From an uncultured Alphaproteobacteria bacterium (GTDB lineage Bacteria; Pseudomonadota; Alphaproteobacteria; UBA2136; UBA6156), in assembly GCA_937928525.1 (NCBI GenBank), contig CALFWJ010000182.1, positions 1 to 9,950 of the forward strand: a DNA stretch of 9,950 nt, given 5' to 3'. Below are positions 6,821 through 9,950 of the stretch, piece after piece. The position numbers were made by a program, and so were the translations under genes. Below the pieces are notes generated by a model. The model was not told the origin of the DNA, did not search any database, and saw only the letters and a list, made by a program, of their open reading frames with translations. Positions within the stretch are counted from its first letter, which is position 1, and each line of letters begins with the position of its first letter.

Positions 6821-6845
6821 AAAAAAACACCCTAAGGTGTTTTTT
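6819..6845 (-). terminator. Rho-independent terminator of rpoZ, possibly bidirectional
   Basis: An inverted repeat (plus-strand arms AACACC at 6826-6831 and GGTGTT at 6836-6841, loop CTAA) is extended by A and T runs on both sides. On the minus strand it is followed by nine T residues and lies 12 bases past the rpoZ stop. Both flanks have T-runs on their own 3' side, so it could also stop plus-strand transcripts. Confidence 0.85.
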
Positions 6846-6857
6846 AAATTTTTAGGC

Positions 6858-7388
6858 TTAGCTTGCCGTTGTTTCTTCTGCTTCTGTTTCGACCACTTCT
6901 TCGAGGTCGGGCATGTCGCTTAGCATTGAATCCATGGCGGCCTTAACATCTTCGTCTGAAATTTCTTCGCCTGCGGCAGCTAAATCTTCTGCTGTCACTT
7001 CAATATCGTCACCTTCTTCGGTTTCAACTTCTTCAGTGGTTGGTGCTTCTTCAGCTTCGTATTCCACTTCTGTAAAAGCGGCATTGGCAGCATCTAGGGT
7101 GGCATCGGCGCCAAAGGCTGAGGCAGCCAAGGCGAGTAGTGCGTCGTCTTCTGCGCTCATTTCTGCTTGGCGGTTAACGCCGCGGGCAATGTGGCGACGT
7201 AAATCATCGAGGTTAATGGTTTGGTCGGCGATTTCACGCAGAGCAATAACGGTGTTTTTGTCGTTATCACGGTCAACACTTACCACTGAACCGGCCGAAA
7301 TATCGCGTGCGCGCTGGGCCGCGAGCAACACAAGTTCGTAACGGTTTGGGATGACTTGAACACAATCTTCTACGGTGACGCGGGCCAT
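6858..7388 (-). CDS. rpoZ: RNA polymerase omega subunit with long acidic tail
   Basis: Residues 1-70 are a typical alphaproteobacterial omega core: MARVTVEDCVQVIPNRYELV at the start, LAAQRARDISAG (22-33) and TVIALREIADQTI (46-58). Omega binds the beta' subunit and helps assemble and stabilise RNA polymerase. The protein has 176 residues, against about 90 in E. coli and commonly 120-135 in related bacteria as I recall them. The extra part, from about residue 105, is extremely acidic: 29 Asp/Glu and one Lys in the last 72 residues, with low sequence complexity, so it is probably disordered. The start is supported by GGAGAG (7400-7395) at 6 bases and a good promoter upstream. A terminator follows the stop. 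It is divergent from recF and not beside its common partners such as the (p)ppGpp synthetase gene. Confidence 0.96.
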   Translation of the reverse strand: MARVTVEDCVQVIPNRYELVLLAAQRARDISAGSVVSVDRDNDKNTVIALREIADQTINLDDLRRHIARGVNRQAEMSAEDDALLALAASAFGADATLDAANAAFTEVEYEAEEAPTTEEVETEEGDDIEVTAEDLAAAGEEISDEDVKAAMDSMLSDMPDLEEVVETEAEETTAS

Positions 7389-7394
7389 ATTTAA

Positions 7395-7400
7395 CTCTCC
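7395..7400 (-). promoter_or_regulatory. Ribosome binding site of rpoZ
   Basis: On the minus strand GGAGAG lies 6 bases before the ATG at 7388. It is one of the few good Shine-Dalgarno sequences in the window. Confidence 0.75.
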
Positions 7401-7420
7401 AATTTATAAATTCTTCTATT

Positions 7421-7449
7421 CATATAAGGGCTTTTGCTTTCCAATTCAA
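7421..7449 (-). promoter_or_regulatory. rpoZ promoter
   Basis: On the minus strand TTGAAT (7449-7444), a 17-base spacer, then TATATG (7426-7421) matches the general sigma-70 pattern well. It would give a leader of about 25 bases carrying the ribosome binding site. It occupies the short divergent region shared with recF, so the two genes may compete for polymerase. Confidence 0.6.
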
Positions 7450-7473
7450 GGGTTTTCTGGTTAAAGTAGCGTC

Positions 7474-8562
7474 ATGCGCGTAAATAATATCAAAATTTCT
7501 GGATTTCGGAACCTCGCAGGAGCTGCGCTTATTTTGCCTAATGCATCAAACGGCAGTCAAATTGTGGCGCTGATTGGCGAAAATGGTGCTGGTAAAACCA
7601 GTGTGCTGGAGGCGTTATCGCTGCTGTCGCCCGGGCGAGGATTGCATAAAGCTAACCCTAAGGAACAGTCACAAAATGGCGCGTCTACCTTTGGGATTTT
7701 TATTGAATTAGACGATGATAATACCGTGGGTATTGGATTAAAGAATGGTAAAAAACAGCTTCAGCTAAACGGAGATGATATGCCACGGCAAACGGCGCTG
7801 GCAATGCTGGGGAATGTTTTGTGGTTAACGCCGCGGCAAGATAGATTGTTTCTTGATGGCCCTGCCCCACGCCGTGATTTATTAGATAGATTAACCTTTG
7901 GGCTTATGCCAACGCACGCCGAAGATGTTGCGCGCTACAAACACCACACCAAAAACCGTTTAAAGCTACTGGCGGGGCACAACACGCCTGAAGACTGGTT
8001 GGCGCTGGAAGAAGCGCAGGCGGCGGCGGCTGGGGTGAAAATTCTGACCAATCGTCAAACTTATTTAGCCGCGTTGGCACCCCACTTAACCGATATGACG
8101 CTGGCGCAACAAGGCGCAACACTGGAGGTGCTAGACGAGCCTGATGTTGTGGCTGCGCTGGCGGGCAAGTTTGAGCGCTCTCGCCCGCGGGATGCCATAA
8201 CCGGCAGTACGGGCACGGGCCCCATGAAAGTGGATGTAGGCGGCGTTTTGCGGCTTGAGGGGCATGACGTGCCGTTGGCGCAAGCGTCTTCTGGGCAGCA
8301 TAAGCGCGCGTTGATTGACTTAACTTTAGCACACGCAAAATTGATAAAAGCCGAAACAGGGCGCCCGCCGCTGATTTTATTAGATGAATTTACAGCGCAC
8401 CTTGATGCCACGCGGCAGCAGCAATTGTTGGGGCAGCTGACGTCTGAGTTGTTAGAGCTTGGGGCGCAAATTTGGCTGACCGATGTGGATTTAGCGCCTT
8501 ATGCAGATTTGCCGTATTTGGTGGCTGTGGGGGTAGAAGGTGGTGAATTAAGTTTAACTTAA
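7474..8562 (+). CDS. recF: DNA replication and repair ATPase RecF
   Basis: The 362-residue protein is a complete SMC-like ABC ATPase. The N-terminus (VNNIKISGFRNL) is the usual RecF beginning. Walker A is GENGAGKT at 35-42, the ABC signature is SSGQHKRAL at 272-280, and Walker B is LILLDEF at 300-306 followed by the D-loop HLD (309-311). RecF loads RecA at single-strand gaps together with RecO and RecR and helps stalled forks. In many bacteria recF sits in a dnaA-dnaN-recF-gyrB cluster; here it stands alone, divergent from rpoZ. No ribosome binding site is seen before ATG, and TTAAAG (7461-7466) lies only 8 bases upstream, so the transcript may be leaderless, although no clean -35 is visible. 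Its 3' end overlaps the 3' end of uppP on the other strand. Confidence 0.96.
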   Translation: MRVNNIKISGFRNLAGAALILPNASNGSQIVALIGENGAGKTSVLEALSLLSPGRGLHKANPKEQSQNGASTFGIFIELDDDNTVGIGLKNGKKQLQLNGDDMPRQTALAMLGNVLWLTPRQDRLFLDGPAPRRDLLDRLTFGLMPTHAEDVARYKHHTKNRLKLLAGHNTPEDWLALEEAQAAAAGVKILTNRQTYLAALAPHLTDMTLAQQGATLEVLDEPDVVAALAGKFERSRPRDAITGSTGTGPMKVDVGGVLRLEGHDVPLAQASSGQHKRALIDLTLAHAKLIKAETGRPPLILLDEFTAHLDATRQQQLLGQLTSELLELGAQIWLTDVDLAPYADLPYLVAVGVEGGELSLT

Positions 8563-9375
8563 CACCCAAACCCAAAGGCCAACACCAAGCACAACGCGGT
8601 AGACCATAAACGGGAAGTAACCAATGCGGGCGAGCCATTTGACGAGAATATGAATGCCAAGTAGAGCCACTAGTGCCGCGGTGAGCGTGGCGACGGTGAG
8701 CACGAGGGTATCTGTTTGCCAGTTGAGGCCGATAATGTTGACTTTTGTGCTGCTGTAAGCGGCAGCGGCGAGAATGGTGGGGATAGCAAGGAGGCTAGCG
8801 AAGGTGCCGCTCACTTCGCGGGTATAGCCCAATAAGCGGCCTGCGGTCACACAAATGCCGCTACGGGAGGTTCCAGGAATGAGCGCGAGAGCTTGCATTG
8901 CGCCAAAAACGAGGGCTTCGCGCCATGAAATTTGGTTTAGTTTTTTACTGTGGGTGGGGCGGGCAACGTCGATTTGCCAGAGGAGAATCCCGAAAATAAT
9001 GCTGCTGCTGGCCAATACGGGAATAGCGCGGGTAAAGCCGTCAAGCACATCTTTTAGGATAAACGCAAGAGCGACAAGAGGCAAAGTGGCGAGGGCTAAT
9101 TTGAAGATAAGAAGTACATCTGCGGCGACTTCTGGGTTTTCTTTATGGCAGCCGCGCAGACCAAGCAGTGCCGCGAGCATATTCCATAATGGGCGCCAAA
9201 AATAAACAATGACCGCGAGCAACGTGCCGACGTGCACTGCAATATCGAATACCACGCCTTGATCTTGCCAGCCAAAAAGTTGCGGTACAAACACGAGGTG
9301 TGCCGATGAGGAGATGGGCAAAAATTCTGTGATGCCTTGAATGATAGCGAGGAAAGTGGCGTTTAATAGGTCCAT
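8554..9375 (-). CDS. uppP: Undecaprenyl-diphosphate phosphatase (UppP/BacA)
   Basis: The 273-residue polytopic membrane protein has both catalytic signatures of the BacA family: QGITEFLPISSSAH (13-26), with E17 and the Ser triplet, and PGTSRSG (167-173) with R171. About seven to eight hydrophobic segments are visible. It dephosphorylates undecaprenyl diphosphate, recycling the lipid carrier for peptidoglycan and surface polysaccharides; high levels confer bacitracin tolerance. Length is normal. The ATG follows the cupin stop by one base (TAA-A-ATG) and there is no Shine-Dalgarno, so its translation probably depends on the cupin gene. It converges on recF with a 9-base overlap and no room for a terminator between the two. 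Confidence 0.96.
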   Translation of the reverse strand: MDLLNATFLAIIQGITEFLPISSSAHLVFVPQLFGWQDQGVVFDIAVHVGTLLAVIVYFWRPLWNMLAALLGLRGCHKENPEVAADVLLIFKLALATLPLVALAFILKDVLDGFTRAIPVLASSSIIFGILLWQIDVARPTHSKKLNQISWREALVFGAMQALALIPGTSRSGICVTAGRLLGYTREVSGTFASLLAIPTILAAAAYSSTKVNIIGLNWQTDTLVLTVATLTAALVALLGIHILVKWLARIGYFPFMVYRVVLGVGLWVWVLS

Positions 9376-9376
9376 T

Positions 9377-9790
9377 TTAGGCTTGAATTACATCTTTTGC
9401 TTCATATTTTTGCCCAGAATACTCTAGAGCTAATGTATCGCCACCTATAGAGGTATAGACATGAATGCATTTTGGTGAGATTTTGATTGTCTGTCCAGCC
9501 GTTAAATTTAGAGTTGTTTTTTGATTTTTATCTTCTGCTAAAGCGAGTTCGCATTTTAATTTACCGCTCAAAACCACCAGATATTCTGTTTTGTTGTTAT
9601 GATAATGGTTACCTCTTGGAGTATTTTCTATGAAATTTAAGAGCGCTACAAATTTTGCCGATTCTTTTAAATGCAAGGCGGCGGCGGGAAAAGGTTCTGT
9701 TACTACGTAGCCTTCGCCGTTCTCTAGCTTTGAATAGTTTTTTTCTAAATCTAGATTTGTAACTTCATAATAATTTTGAATGGAGAGCAT
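9377..9790 (-). CDS. Small single-domain cupin protein
   Basis: The 137-residue protein has the two cupin motifs. Motif 1 has NHYHNNKTEYLVVLSGKL (61-78), with H62, H64 and E69. Motif 2 has GQTIKISPKCIHVYTS (99-114), with H110. All four usual metal ligands are therefore present, so it can bind a metal and may be an enzyme such as an isomerase or epimerase, or a sugar/ligand sensor; no specific function can be given. Cupins of this shape occur among nucleotide-sugar and polysaccharide enzymes, and the tight coupling to uppP (one base between the genes) fits a surface-glycan role, but this is inference. The gene is visibly more AT-rich than uppP and recF, with many Lys, Asn and Ile/Leu codons ending in A or T, a possible sign of transfer. 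No clear ribosome binding site precedes the ATG at 9790. Confidence 0.8.
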   Translation of the reverse strand: MLSIQNYYEVTNLDLEKNYSKLENGEGYVVTEPFPAAALHLKESAKFVALLNFIENTPRGNHYHNNKTEYLVVLSGKLKCELALAEDKNQKTTLNLTAGQTIKISPKCIHVYTSIGGDTLALEYSGQKYEAKDVIQA

Positions 9791-9827
9791 CTATCGTCTA
9801 CTTTTGTAATATGTTCTGGAGATTGGA

Positions 9828-9835
9828 AAGATAGC
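9828..9835 (-). promoter_or_regulatory. Possible -10 element for the cupin-uppP operon
   Basis: On the minus strand GCTATCTT fits the GCTANAWC-type -10, 37 bases before the cupin ATG. The nearest -35 candidate, TTGTCA (9860-9855), lies inside the tRNA gene with a 19-base gap, longer than ideal. No terminator separates tRNA and cupin, so read-through from the tRNA promoter is equally possible. Confidence 0.3.
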
Positions 9836-9845
9836 ATAAAACAAA

Positions 9846-9921
9846 TGGCAGGGGTGACAAGAATCGAACTCGCGACACGCGGTTTTGGAGACCGCTGCTC
9901 TACCAACTGAGCTACACCCCT
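9846..9921 (-). tRNA. trnW: tRNA-Trp (CCA anticodon)
   Basis: Read on the minus strand, the 76-base gene folds as a standard cloverleaf: acceptor AGGGGTG (9921-9915) with CACCCCT, D-arm GCTC/GAGC, anticodon stem GCGGT/ACCGC with loop CTCCAAA (anticodon CCA), and T-arm GCGAG-TTCGAAT-CTTGT with two G-U pairs. The discriminator G73 and an encoded CCA end (9848-9846) are present. G73 and anticodon CCA are the known identity elements for tryptophanyl-tRNA synthetase. It lies upstream of the cupin and uppP on the same strand, instead of next to secE-nusG as in many alphaproteobacteria. Confidence 0.98.
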
Positions 9922-9934
9922 AGGCTTAGATAGG

Positions 9935-9942
9935 TATCTAGC
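9935..9942 (-). promoter_or_regulatory. -10 element of the tRNA-Trp promoter
   Basis: On the minus strand GCTAGATA is a close match to the alphaproteobacterial -10 (GCTANAWC), 13 bases before the tRNA 5' end. The -35 element would lie at or beyond the window edge. Confidence 0.55.
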
Positions 9943-9950
9943 ACAGAATG

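Noticed and set aside
6913..7341. 142-residue Ser/Ala-rich plus-strand frame opposite rpoZ
   Set aside because: It is the reverse reading of the acidic Glu/Asp codons and alanines of RpoZ, which gives Ser-rich low-complexity sequence by chance.
7904..8411. Long minus-strand frames opposite recF
   Set aside because: Compositional shadows of a clear RecF coding frame; no domain resemblance.
9836..9950. tRNA-Trp as a mobile-element attachment site
   Set aside because: No integrase and no second copy of the tRNA 3' end is present in the window.

Overview
The window looks like chromosomal DNA from a free-living alphaproteobacterium. The N-terminal core of RpoZ, the CorC/YbeY pair and several promoters of the Caulobacter type (TTGc, then about 13-15 bases, then a GCTA-type -10) all point that way. 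Base composition is moderate, neither AT-rich nor GC-rich. No transposase, integrase, phage gene or CRISPR array is visible. Genes are closely packed, with no gene-free stretch over 300 bases. The lineage call is inference from protein character, not from a marker tree.

Left part (1-4324, plus strand): the 3' end of an MscS-type channel gene is followed, after a 90-base gap with a promoter, by a tight three-gene operon. It encodes two different MotB/OmpA-type single-span proteins and a large secreted TPR protein. The second MotB-like protein has the PomB/MotB ion-channel helix with its aspartate (D22). The first has a similar helix without an acidic residue at the matching position. No MotA/ExbB partner lies in the window. 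This is the least ordinary part of the sequence and may be an envelope or motor energising module.

Middle part (4328-5924, plus strand): ybeY (rRNA-maturation endoribonuclease) and a CorC-type CBS protein form an operon, followed by a DUF1653 gene that overlaps the corC stop. The DUF1653 gene is frameshifted; the best reading is a 4-base deletion in a GCCC tandem. The usual neighbours phoH (before) and lnt (after) are absent.

Right part (5950-9921): hemF (aerobic haem synthesis) and rpoZ (RNA polymerase omega with a long acidic tail) are on the minus strand, separated by a hairpin terminator. recF is divergent from rpoZ. recF runs tail-to-tail, with a 9-base overlap, into uppP on the minus strand. 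uppP is preceded one base away by a small cupin gene, and upstream of that lies tRNA-Trp(CCA) on the same strand. Several genes (ybeY, hemF, perhaps recF) lack a Shine-Dalgarno and have a -10-like element so close to ATG that leaderless transcripts are plausible.
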